A stretch of 35,200 nt of DNA from an uncultured SAR116 cluster alpha proteobacterium (GTDB lineage Bacteria > Pseudomonadota > Alphaproteobacteria > Puniceispirillales > Marisalimonadaceae). The stretch is taken from assembly GCA_902517815.1 (NCBI GenBank), contig CABYED010000016.1, positions 1 through 35,200 of the forward strand. Direction: 5' to 3'. Both the position numbers and the translations under genes were made by a program. Under the pieces are notes generated by a model, which was not told the origin of the DNA, did not search any database, and worked only from the letters and a program-made list of their open reading frames with translations. Positions 24,753 through 32,319 of this stretch are shown piece after piece (position 1 is the stretch's first letter; every line of letters starts with the position of its first letter).

Positions 24753-25667
24753 TTATATCTTTTTATGTATATAAGTTGTGTCGTATTTTTTAGATAGATA
24801 TTCACCGGCAATAATTTTATCTTTTTTTGATATTATTGTGTCATATTGTGGATTGAAGAAAAAAGGTATGGAAAATCGCTCTTTATTATTTCCATATACG
24901 CGGTGAGGTGTAGCCTTTATTTTTTTCTTAGACCAAAATTCTAACATATCTCCAAAATTAACTATGACTTCACCTTCCTTTGGGGTTACCAATTCCCACT
25001 CGTTTGAAGGATTTTTAATTTCGAGTCCAGGATTATTATCCGTTAACAAAATTGTCAAACAACCATAATCAGTATGAGGTGCTATACCATAATCTTTGTT
25101 CGATAATGATGACCTCCTTGGTGGATAATAATTACATCTTAGCAACGACATTGGATTTTCAAATTTATCTCTAAAAAAATTTTCAGATAAGTCCAAAGAA
25201 CGTTCAATAAATGATAAAACATGCATCCCAATTTGAGTACAGAGATCATAATAATTATTAACAGAATTTTCAAACAATGGTAATTGTTCAGGCCAAATAT
25301 TTTTAGCGTAATAAGTTAAGTCTCTAAATTCATCTTTAACTTTTTGATGAGGACCAGCATCAAAAATCTCTTTATAATCTGGGTTGTAATCTGGGTTAAC
25401 TTGTTCTCCTTTTGGAGCACCCCATCCTCTATTAGAAGAGGTTAAATCCATATTTACTTTATTTTTTTCTTCAAACGGAAGATCAAAAAAGGCTTTATAA
25501 GTTTTGAAGATATTATTTTTTACTTTCTTATCTATTGGTGTGTTTTGTAATAGCAAAAAACCATAATGAGAAATAGCATAATTAAATTTTTCTAATTCAG
25601 CATTAAAGGACGCATCTAATTGATTTGAAATTATCTTATAATCTACTTTTGGTATCGTTAATTGCAT
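24753..25667 (-). CDS. 2-oxoglutarate/Fe(II)-dependent oxygenase (isopenicillin-N-synthase-like)
   Basis: This 304-residue oxygenase has an N-terminal DIOX_N-type domain (HYGFLLLQNTPI, FFDLPFEEK, NRGWGAPKGEQ) and a C-terminal double-stranded beta-helix. Iron ligands are His198, Asp200 (APHTDYG) and His255 (ATPHRV). The 2-oxoglutarate-binding Arg264 and Ser266 lie in RFSIPFF. It is a cytoplasmic hydroxylase or related enzyme with unknown substrate. It diverges from the MaoC-like gene across a 117-base gap. Confidence 0.87.
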   Translation of the reverse strand: MQLTIPKVDYKIISNQLDASFNAELEKFNYAISHYGFLLLQNTPIDKKVKNNIFKTYKAFFDLPFEEKNKVNMDLTSSNRGWGAPKGEQVNPDYNPDYKEIFDAGPHQKVKDEFRDLTYYAKNIWPEQLPLFENSVNNYYDLCTQIGMHVLSFIERSLDLSENFFRDKFENPMSLLRCNYYPPRRSSLSNKDYGIAPHTDYGCLTILLTDNNPGLEIKNPSNEWELVTPKEGEVIVNFGDMLEFWSKKKIKATPHRVYGNNKERFSIPFFFNPQYDTIISKKDKIIAGEYLSKKYDTTYIHKKI

Positions 25668-25784
25668 ATTATTAAAGTCATAATAAATTTTAAAAATTCA
25701 AGATTTGTATTTATAATATTATTATTTAATTAAATAACTTTAAGTGTATATTTGAAATTAATAAAATAAAAAAAGGCATTTAAA

Positions 25785-26243
25785 ATGATAGTAATAAATA
25801 ATCCTTCTGAAATAAAAAATTTTATAAACAAACCCCTTACACCTAGTGAATGGTATCACGTTACACAGGAGAAGATAAATAAATTTGCTGATGCAACTTC
25901 AGATCACCAATGGATACATGTTGATGAAAAAAGAGCAGAACAGGAAATGCCAGACGGCAAAACAATTGCGCATGGATATTACATGGTTTCTCTTCTTCCA
26001 AAATTAGCTGCTCAAAATGCACAAATACAAAACACATCCAAAACCCTTAATTATGGGTCTGACAAAGTGAGATTTATAAACATGGTTAAAGTAGGTTCTC
26101 AAGTTAGGTTAAACAGAACAATAATTTCTTGCGAGGAAATGAAAAATGGGGGCTATAGAGTAGTAAATAAATGTGAATTAGAAATTAAAGATGAGATTAA
26201 GCCTGCTTTTATAGCGGAAACAATATCATTAGTATTCCCATAA
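25785..26243 (+). CDS. MaoC-like (R)-specific enoyl-CoA hydratase
   Basis: This 152-residue hotdog-fold dehydratase has the catalytic D-x4-H motif Asp40-His45 in ATSDHQWIHVD, followed by IAHGYYMVSLLPKL, where the Gly/His turn binds the acyl group. Length is typical of single-domain MaoC-like proteins (about 150). It hydrates or dehydrates a 2-enoyl/3-hydroxyacyl-CoA. It precedes an MDR-family reductase by 15 bases, so the two probably work in one acyl-CoA pathway. Confidence 0.88.
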   Translation: MIVINNPSEIKNFINKPLTPSEWYHVTQEKINKFADATSDHQWIHVDEKRAEQEMPDGKTIAHGYYMVSLLPKLAAQNAQIQNTSKTLNYGSDKVRFINMVKVGSQVRLNRTIISCEEMKNGGYRVVNKCELEIKDEIKPAFIAETISLVFP

Positions 26244-26258
26244 ATTAAAGGATATAAT

Positions 26259-27227
26259 ATGAAAGCTATAGTCTGTAACGATTTTGGTCCAATAAAAGAT
26301 ATTAAGTACATGGATGTGGAAAATCCTGAAATTGATGATGAAAGTATTCTAATTAGTGTAAGATCTGTTGGTGTAAATTTTCCTGATGGTCTCCTTGTTC
26401 AAGGTAAGTATCAATTGAAACCAGAAACACCTTTTATTCCAGGCATGGAAGTCTCCGGTGAAATAATTGAGCTTGGATCAAAAGTTGTAGATTTTAAAAT
26501 TGGTGATCGGGTTGCTGGCTTATCAAGACTTAGTGGATATGCTGAAAAAGCATCAGTGAAATTTTCGTCTGTATTTAAAATTCCAGATAGCATGTCATTT
26601 GATGATTCTTGCGCTTTATTATGTGCTTATGGAACATCCCATTATGCACTAAAACAGAGAGGTCAATTAAAAAAAGATGAAACTCTAGTTGTATTAGGTG
26701 CGTCAGGTTCAACTGGAATTGCAGCCATTCAAATTGGTAAAATAATGGGTGCAAAAGTAATTGCTGTCGCCTCAAATGCTGAAAAACAAAAAATAGCAAA
26801 AGATAGTGGAGCAGATCTTGCAATTGGATATGATAATCTAAAAGAAAATTTAAAAAAAATTTCAAATGGCAATGGAATTGATGTTATTTTCGACCCAGTC
26901 GGTGGAGACACTTTTGACACAATTGCAAGAACTATGGCCAGAAAAGGTAGATTATTAGTGATCGGATTTGCTTCTGGGTCAATACCAAAATTAGCTGTAA
27001 ACCTGGCCTTAGTAAAAGAGTTCAGTGTAGTAGGTGTTTTTTGGGGTGCATTTACTAGAGCTGAACCAGATGAATATAAGTTAAATATGATTGAATTATT
27101 TGATTGGTACCAAAAAGGATTTTTAAAACCTCTAATAGAAGAAAGTCACCCTTTATCAAAAGCTGCTGCAGTTCTAGAAAAAATTCTTGCTAGAGGTGCA
27201 AAAGGAAAAATCATTTTAACGCCATAA
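26259..27227 (+). CDS. NADPH:quinone oxidoreductase-like MDR enzyme
   Basis: This 322-residue medium-chain dehydrogenase/reductase of the zinc-free quinone oxidoreductase group has VGVNFPDGLLVQGKY, PFIPGMEVSGEI and GDRVAG. The nucleotide-binding VLGASGSTGIAAIQIGK lies around residues 148-164, and GGDTFD and GRLLVIGFASG follow. It lacks the Cys ligands of structural zinc-binding alcohol dehydrogenases. It probably reduces an enoyl-CoA or quinone using NADPH. It is co-transcribed with the MaoC-like hydratase and is convergent with znuB of cluster II (28-base gap). Confidence 0.86.
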   Translation: MKAIVCNDFGPIKDIKYMDVENPEIDDESILISVRSVGVNFPDGLLVQGKYQLKPETPFIPGMEVSGEIIELGSKVVDFKIGDRVAGLSRLSGYAEKASVKFSSVFKIPDSMSFDDSCALLCAYGTSHYALKQRGQLKKDETLVVLGASGSTGIAAIQIGKIMGAKVIAVASNAEKQKIAKDSGADLAIGYDNLKENLKKISNGNGIDVIFDPVGGDTFDTIARTMARKGRLLVIGFASGSIPKLAVNLALVKEFSVVGVFWGAFTRAEPDEYKLNMIELFDWYQKGFLKPLIEESHPLSKAAAVLEKILARGAKGKIILTP

Positions 27228-27255
27228 AAATCCAATTGTATTTATTTTTGATTCA

Positions 27256-28050
27256 TTAATCTTTTTTAATAAGAAAATTGAATAGATAGGAAAGAAAAAA
27301 TAAAGTTGCACTTACTACAACTATTGACGGTCCTGAAGGCGCATCAATCTCCACAGAGAGAAAAATGCCAAGAATTACAGAAAAAATACCTATTAAGGTT
27401 GCAATTAATGCCATTTGTTCTGGAGAATTAGCTAACCTTCTAGAAGTTGCTGCTGGTATTATCAACATTGCTGTTATTAGCAACAATCCTATAATTTGCA
27501 ATGATACCGCTACGACAATTGTTAAAATTGTGGTTAATAATAAATTAATATAAATAGGATTTATTCCTTCAGCTCTAGCTAAATCTTCGTCAATTGTAAC
27601 TAAAAGAAGAGAAGACCAATTAAAAGAGACAAGAAAAATTACTAAAATCACGCCAAGATACATCATCCACAAATCATTAGAACTTACTGTCAGAATATCC
27701 CCAAACAAAAATGCATGAATATCTATTTTAATTCTATTAAGTGAAATTACAATAATTCCAATGGATAATGCGAGATGAGCTAATACTCCTAAAAGTGTGT
27801 CAGTTGACAAAATCTTACTTTGTTGTAGCCACAAAAAAAGGATACCGAATAACAAGCATACAACAATAATACCAAAATTAATTCCTGTTCCTAGCAATAT
27901 ACCTAAGCCAACACCGAGTAATGAACTATGGGCAATTGATTCACCATAGTAAGACATTCTACGCCAAACAACAAAGCAGCCCACAAGTCCTGATATTAGA
28001 GCTACTGCAATACCTGCAATAATACCTCTTATAATAAATGGATCAGTTAT
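27256..28050 (-). CDS. znuB: Zinc ABC transporter permease ZnuB, probably starting at an ATA codon
   Basis: This ABC-3 family permease has the motif CFVVWRRMSYYGESIAHSSLLGVGLG. The first usual start codon (GTG, 27984) would remove the first membrane helix. The frame is open upstream and encodes TDPFIIRGIIAGIAVALISGLVG, the expected ZnuB N-terminus, back to the znuC stop. There the codon ATA (28050-28048) overlaps the stop as ATAA, with GGAG seven bases upstream. From ATA the protein has 264 residues, close to E. coli ZnuB. I chose this start, but it is unproven; ATT codons shortly downstream are alternatives. It is third gene in zur-znuC-znuB. Confidence 0.85.
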   Translation of the reverse strand: MTDPFIIRGIIAGIAVALISGLVGCFVVWRRMSYYGESIAHSSLLGVGLGILLGTGINFGIIVVCLLFGILFLWLQQSKILSTDTLLGVLAHLALSIGIIVISLNRIKIDIHAFLFGDILTVSSNDLWMMYLGVILVIFLVSFNWSSLLLVTIDEDLARAEGINPIYINLLLTTILTIVVAVSLQIIGLLLITAMLIIPAATSRRLANSPEQMALIATLIGIFSVILGIFLSVEIDAPSGPSIVVVSATLFFLSYLFNFLIKKD

Positions 28051-28799
28051 TTTATCTCTCCATCTATTAAATGATTATCTATTTGAGATGTATGATTTGT
28101 ATGTTGATAAACAGCCATCATATTCGCCATGTCCTTACCAAACATTGAAATAAATTCTGGGTCTTGAGCAACTTGCTGAGGTTTGCCTGAACAACAAATA
28201 TGATTAGAGAGGCACAAAACTTTTTTTGTTGAAACCATTACTAAATGGAGATCGTGAGAAACCATTAAAATACTAATATCTCTTTTAGAATAGATTTCTT
28301 GAATGAGTTTATAAAAACTCAATTGCCCTGAAATATCTAAATTTTGAGCAGGTTCATCCAAAACAAGTAAATCTGGATTATTCAATAAACTTCTTGCCAA
28401 CAAAACCCTTTGCATTTCTCCACCCGATAAGACTGAAAGTTGTTTGTCTACTAACTGTCTTATATCAATCTCTGAGACTACTTGTTTGAAAGAAATATCA
28501 TCATATTTCTTTCTAACAGTAATAAAATTTTTTACCGTCATAGGCATTGTATTGATTACATTTATACTTTGTGGCATGTACCCAATTTTTAATTTGTCTT
28601 TTTTCTGAATCTTTCCAAAATTAGGTTTGTAAAAACCCATCAAACATTTTAAGAGCATAGTTTTGCCAGCACCATTAGGGCCTATAATAGTAATAAAATC
28701 ATTTTTATTAATTTGTATATCGATGTTTTTTAAAATAGATTTATGATGTTTGATGACGCTAACGTTTGAAGCAGAAATTAAGGCATTAATTGTTTTCAT
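28047..28799 (-). CDS. znuC: Zinc ABC transporter ATP-binding protein ZnuC
   Basis: This 250-residue ABC ATPase has Walker A GPNGAGKT, Q-loop YMPQSINV, signature LSGGEMQR, Walker B LLVLDEPAQ and switch MVSHDLHLV, followed by CLSNHICCSGKPQQV. The C-terminal NHICCSG and the His-containing tail (VYQHTNHTSQIDNH) are ZnuC-like. Its start overlaps the zur stop by four bases (ATGA) and its stop overlaps the probable ATA start of znuB in the same geometry. It powers importer II with ZnuB and the His-rich ZnuA encoded on the other strand. Confidence 0.92.
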   Translation of the reverse strand: MKTINALISASNVSVIKHHKSILKNIDIQINKNDFITIIGPNGAGKTMLLKCLMGFYKPNFGKIQKKDKLKIGYMPQSINVINTMPMTVKNFITVRKKYDDISFKQVVSEIDIRQLVDKQLSVLSGGEMQRVLLARSLLNNPDLLVLDEPAQNLDISGQLSFYKLIQEIYSKRDISILMVSHDLHLVMVSTKKVLCLSNHICCSGKPQQVAQDPEFISMFGKDMANMMAVYQHTNHTSQIDNHLIDGEIK

Positions 28800-29260
28800 T
28801 TTTGACTACAATCTAAACAATGTCCTTCAATTTCTAATGTAGTATTACTGATCACAAAATTATTATGAATAGCTGTTTTTGAAATTCTGTCTTTTAAACT
28901 GTCGTCACAGCATTCTTGATATATATTACATTTTTTACAAATTAAAAAATAACATTCTTTATGAGCATTAGGATGAAAGCATCCTACAAAAGAGTTTATG
29001 GAATTTAGCTTATGAACAAACCCATTTTCTATTAAAAAATCAATAGCTCTGTAAACTGTTGGTGGATGTGAGGGTTTATTATTTATATTGCTTATTTTAT
29101 CAAGTATTTCATAAGCTTTTATAGGTATATTATTTTTAACAATTATCTCAAAAACTTGTTTTCTGATTTCTGTAAGACCTAATTTATTAGATTTACATAT
29201 TTCTTCAACTCTGTGTATTGAAGCTTTTAATTCAGATGTTGATTTTGATTTCATACTCAT
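28796..29260 (-). CDS. zur: Zinc uptake regulator Zur (Fur family), copy 2
   Basis: This Fur-family repressor has 154 residues from ATG 29260, or 152 from ATG 29254, which has better spacing to an AGGG. It has a winged helix with PPTVYRAIDFLIENGFVHK and the structural zinc cysteines CKKC and CLDC. FHPNAHKECYFLICKKC contains extra His/Cys residues of the regulatory site. It is only moderately similar to copy 1 and has a longer N-terminus. Its operon with znuCB and the divergent znuA across a Zur box makes zinc sensing very likely. Which Zur binds which box is not resolvable here. Confidence 0.88.
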   Translation of the reverse strand: MSMKSKSTSELKASIHRVEEICKSNKLGLTEIRKQVFEIIVKNNIPIKAYEILDKISNINNKPSHPPTVYRAIDFLIENGFVHKLNSINSFVGCFHPNAHKECYFLICKKCNIYQECCDDSLKDRISKTAIHNNFVISNTTLEIEGHCLDCSQK

Positions 29261-29309
29261 GCCCTACTCTACAATAATAAAGTTGAATTTCAAACAATAT
29301 AATATATGT

Positions 29310-29323
29310 TATGTTATAACATT
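29310..29323. promoter_or_regulatory. zur box: Predicted Zur box between zur-znuCB and znuA
   Basis: TATGTTATAACATT is the same core palindrome as in cluster I. It lies 49 bases upstream of the divergent zur start and 26 bases upstream of znuA. One box in the 89-base gap should serve both operons. Confidence 0.8.
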
Positions 29324-29349
29324 GTAATGATTAATAAAGGATATGAATA

Positions 29350-30456
29350 ATGTTTAAAATTCTAACTATTTTCTCTTTCATAATTTGTTCCAGTTTCAAT
29401 TTATTTGCCTCTGAAACAAAAGGTGTTGTTACAACTATTCAACCAATAAATTCTCTAGTAAGTGCTGTTATTGGAAATACTGGCAAAACGATTTCATTAA
29501 TACCAGCTGAAGTATCACCCCACGAATACAAATTAAAACCTTCTGATACAAAAAAATTACAAAATGCAAACATAATATTTTTTGTCTCAGATCACCTTGA
29601 GTCAAGTGTAACTAAAGTATTTGAGAACCTTCCTAAAAACATAAAAATAATCAACTTAATGGAAGATACTGGAATTAAACATTTAGCAATAAGAGATAAT
29701 GAGGCATGGGAACGTCATGACCATCATCATGGACATGGTGATCACGATGATCATGATAAACATTCTAAGAAACATGACGATCACGACCACGATAAACATG
29801 CAAAAAAACATGACGATCATGACCATGACAAACATGAAAAGAAACATGACGATCATGACCATGACAAACATGCAAAAAAACATGACGATCACGACCATGA
29901 TAAACATGCAAAAAAACATGATGATCACGATGATCATGAAAAAGAAGACGATGTTCACATTTGGTTGAGTCCAGATAACGCAGTGAAGATTATCAAAAAG
30001 ATAAATAAAGAATTAAGTTTATTTTTCCCAGAAAATGCAAAGACATATGATCAAAATGCCAATCAAATGATTAAGAAAATTAATCAATTAAAAGTTGAAT
30101 TAAAAAATGAATTATCAGGTATTAAAGATAAACCATATGTAGTGTTTCATGATGCATATCAATATTTTGAAACAAGCTTCGGTTTAAATGCTGTTGGCTC
30201 AGTTGCGTTAGAAGGAGATATAGCTTCTTCACCAAAGCAAATATCTTTTATAAAAGATAAAATTGTTAAATTAAAAGCTTCATGTGTTTTTCAAGAACCT
30301 CAGTTTGATAGTAAATTAGTAAAAATTGTGGTTGAGGGTACTAATGCACAAATAGGTACGCTAGATCCTCTTGGTGTTAATATAAAAAGTGGAGAAAATT
30401 TTTATTTACAATTACTTAAAAACATGGCTAAAAGTCTGAAGGATTGTTTAGGGTAA
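29350..30456 (+). CDS. znuA: Zinc ABC transporter substrate-binding protein ZnuA with long His/Asp-rich loop
   Basis: This 368-residue periplasmic zinc-binding protein has a signal peptide ending near LFA and metal-site histidines in VSPHEYKL, DVHIWLSP and VFHDAYQYFE, with an aspartate in GTLDPLG. Between the first two lies an unusually long charged loop (about residues 124-200). It contains five 12-residue repeats of KHxKKHDDHDHD, with about 30 His. ZnuA loops of this type collect zinc at low concentration. It heads an operon with a MacB/LolD-like ATPase (9-base gap), an FtsX-like permease and a DUF3299-like protein, and is divergent from zur-znuCB. It is most likely the receptor of ZnuBC II. 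Confidence 0.93.
   Translation: MFKILTIFSFIICSSFNLFASETKGVVTTIQPINSLVSAVIGNTGKTISLIPAEVSPHEYKLKPSDTKKLQNANIIFFVSDHLESSVTKVFENLPKNIKIINLMEDTGIKHLAIRDNEAWERHDHHHGHGDHDDHDKHSKKHDDHDHDKHAKKHDDHDHDKHEKKHDDHDHDKHAKKHDDHDHDKHAKKHDDHDDHEKEDDVHIWLSPDNAVKIIKKINKELSLFFPENAKTYDQNANQMIKKINQLKVELKNELSGIKDKPYVVFHDAYQYFETSFGLNAVGSVALEGDIASSPKQISFIKDKIVKLKASCVFQEPQFDSKLVKIVVEGTNAQIGTLDPLGVNIKSGENFYLQLLKNMAKSLKDCLG
29758..29937 (+). repeat. Five tandem 36-base repeats encoding the ZnuA His/Asp loop
   Basis: Five consecutive 36-base units at 29758, 29794, 29830, 29866 and 29902 encode KHxKKHDDHDHD, where x is S, A, E, A and A, and the last unit ends DDH. Copies differ mainly at silent positions. The length is an exact multiple of three, so gain or loss of units would keep the frame. 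Confidence 0.9.
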
Positions 30457-30465
30457 TGATTACAA

Positions 30466-31107
30466 ATGTTAATTTGTGAAGATATATCATTTGATATTGA
30501 CGGGCAAAAATTATTTTCAAACATTAATTTAAATCTTAAACCTCAGAAGGACCTTTTAATAATTGGTCCTTCTGGAATTGGTAAAACAACCTTACTTAGT
30601 ATTTTATGCGGTATTCAAAAACCAACCACTGGTAAAATAACTTATAATAGTATTGACCTTTATAATTTACCTGAAAACAAAATAGATGAATTTAGAGGCA
30701 AAAATCTTGGTGTGGTTTTTCAAAATTTTAACTTAATTAATACATTCACTGTTAAACAAAACTTAGAAATTGCTGTGAGTGCTATTGATACAAAAAAATC
30801 CATTCCATTTTTTAACATTTTGGATAGAGTTGGAATAGCGAACAAATCACATATAAAAGTTGCAAATTTAAGCATTGGAGAAAAACAAAGACTTGCAGTG
30901 GCACGTGCATTTGTCGGTGATCCAAAATGGGTTTTTTGTGATGAACCAACTTCATCATTAGACGATAAAAATGCCAATATTATAGCGAATTTGATAAAAG
31001 AAGAAAGCTTGCGTTGTAAAGCTTCACTAGTGCTTATAACACATGATAGTCGTATACAAACTTTAATAAAATTCTCTAAAATTTTAAAATTAGGAGATGA
31101 GTTATAA
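30466..31107 (+). CDS. MacB/LolD-type ABC ATPase of the zinc operon
   Basis: This 213-residue ABC ATPase has Walker A GPSGIGKT, Q-loop VFQNFNLI, signature LSIGEKQR, Walker B VFCDEPTSSLD and switch LITHDSRI. The order and NFNLINTFTVKQN segment place it in the MacB/LolD class, which works with FtsX-type permeases, rather than the ZnuC class. It sits between znuA and the permease. In Pseudomonas aeruginosa a Zur-controlled operon (PA4063-PA4066) has comparable ATPase, FtsX permease and DUF3299 genes. The task is periplasmic zinc handling or uptake by a mechanism not yet clear. Confidence 0.85.
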   Translation: MLICEDISFDIDGQKLFSNINLNLKPQKDLLIIGPSGIGKTTLLSILCGIQKPTTGKITYNSIDLYNLPENKIDEFRGKNLGVVFQNFNLINTFTVKQNLEIAVSAIDTKKSIPFFNILDRVGIANKSHIKVANLSIGEKQRLAVARAFVGDPKWVFCDEPTSSLDDKNANIIANLIKEESLRCKASLVLITHDSRIQTLIKFSKILKLGDEL

Positions 31108-32276
31108 ATATTTTTTATATATCAATTTTGTATCTAAAATCTAAACCTTTAAACTTTTTGCTAAGTGTGTTTCTAATGATTGTAGGAATTACTATCATAA
31201 CTGTGTCTATATTGGTTAACCAAGTTACCAAAGAAACTTTCAGTAAAAATAATCCAGGTTTAGATGCTGTAGTTGGTGCAAAAGGAAGCCCCCTTCAATT
31301 GATATTATCTTCTATTCATCACATAGATATTCCTACTGGAAATATAAGCTATAAAAACGCTAGAAAAATTATTAAACACCCAGCCATTAAAAGTGCAATA
31401 CCAATTTCATTGGGCGATAATTTTCAAAATTTTAGAATAGTTGGGACTAACAAAAGTTTTTTAAAGTTATATAAAGCAAATCTAATTTCAGGTACCGCTT
31501 GGTCACAACCAATGCAAGCTGTGATTGGTTATAATGTGTCTAAAATAACAAAGTTAAAAATTAACAAGTTCTTTGTTGGCTCACACGGCTTAATTGACAC
31601 CGGGGATGTTCATGCAGAACAACCTTATAAAGTTGTCGGTGTTTTAAAAAAAACCGGAACTATATTAGACAATTTAATTTTAACAAGTTTAGATAGTGTC
31701 TGGAACTTACATTCTGTTACAAATAAAGATAAATTAGAGATTACTTCATTGTTATTAAAATACAAAAATAAGACTTCATCTTTTTCTTTTCCTCGTTTAA
31801 TTAACAAAGGTACAAACATGCAAGCTGCCAGTCCTAGTTTTGAAATTTCAAAACTACTTAAACTTACTGGTAATGCTCACAGAATTGTTGATTACTTGAG
31901 TGTACTAATAATGATATTATCTTTCTTGGGAATCTTGTTCACTTTATTAAATAACATAAATGAAAGGAAATATGACTTAGCAGTGTTAAGGACACTTGGA
32001 TTTTCAAGATGGAAATTATTTTCCATTATTTTATCAGAAGGAATGATTATTTCTATTTTAGGTAGCACTATTGGTCTAATATTTGGATATATAGTATATG
32101 AAAGCATGTACTATTTTTCTATTGTAGGTAGAAGCTTAGAACTGGGGCAGCTAAGTTTTTTAAATGACTTATTTTTAATTTGGATAATTGTAAATATAAT
32201 TGCCTTTATAACGTGCCTAGTTCCATGTATAAAAGTTTATAAGCAGAATATAAGATCTACTTTATTAAATAGTTAA
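31104..32276 (+). CDS. FtsX-like permease of the zinc operon, probably starting at an ATA codon
   Basis: This MacB/FtsX-type inner-membrane protein has one N-terminal helix (LLSVFLMIVGITIITVSILV), a periplasmic domain of about 220 residues (NPGLDAVVGAKGSPLQL, SLGDNFQNFRIVG) and three C-terminal helices around YDLAVLRTLGFSRWKL. The first usual start is TTG 31128, without a Shine-Dalgarno. The frame is open further up, and ATA at 31104 overlaps the ATPase stop as ATAA with GGAG seven bases before it. That start gives the more typical N-terminus INIFYISILYLKSKPLN. From ATA the length is 390 residues; from TTG 382. Confidence 0.85.
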   Translation: MNIFYISILYLKSKPLNFLLSVFLMIVGITIITVSILVNQVTKETFSKNNPGLDAVVGAKGSPLQLILSSIHHIDIPTGNISYKNARKIIKHPAIKSAIPISLGDNFQNFRIVGTNKSFLKLYKANLISGTAWSQPMQAVIGYNVSKITKLKINKFFVGSHGLIDTGDVHAEQPYKVVGVLKKTGTILDNLILTSLDSVWNLHSVTNKDKLEITSLLLKYKNKTSSFSFPRLINKGTNMQAASPSFEISKLLKLTGNAHRIVDYLSVLIMILSFLGILFTLLNNINERKYDLAVLRTLGFSRWKLFSIILSEGMIISILGSTIGLIFGYIVYESMYYFSIVGRSLELGQLSFLNDLFLIWIIVNIIAFITCLVPCIKVYKQNIRSTLLNS

Positions 32277-32307
32277 AATTTATATATTTATGACGTAGAT
32301 TTTATTG

Positions 32308-32313
32308 AAGGAG
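32308..32313 (+). promoter_or_regulatory. Shine-Dalgarno AAGGAG deciding a TTG start
   Basis: AAGGAG lies six bases before TTG 32320. The longer TTG-initiated frame from 32305 contains this site, so 32320 is the better start of the DUF3299-like gene. Confidence 0.7.
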
Positions 32314-32319
32314 AAATTT

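Noticed and set aside
29683-29968. Met/Ile/Val-rich ORFs on both strands over the ZnuA His repeat
   Set aside because: They are out-of-frame readings of the 36-base repeat, low complexity, inside a well-supported gene.
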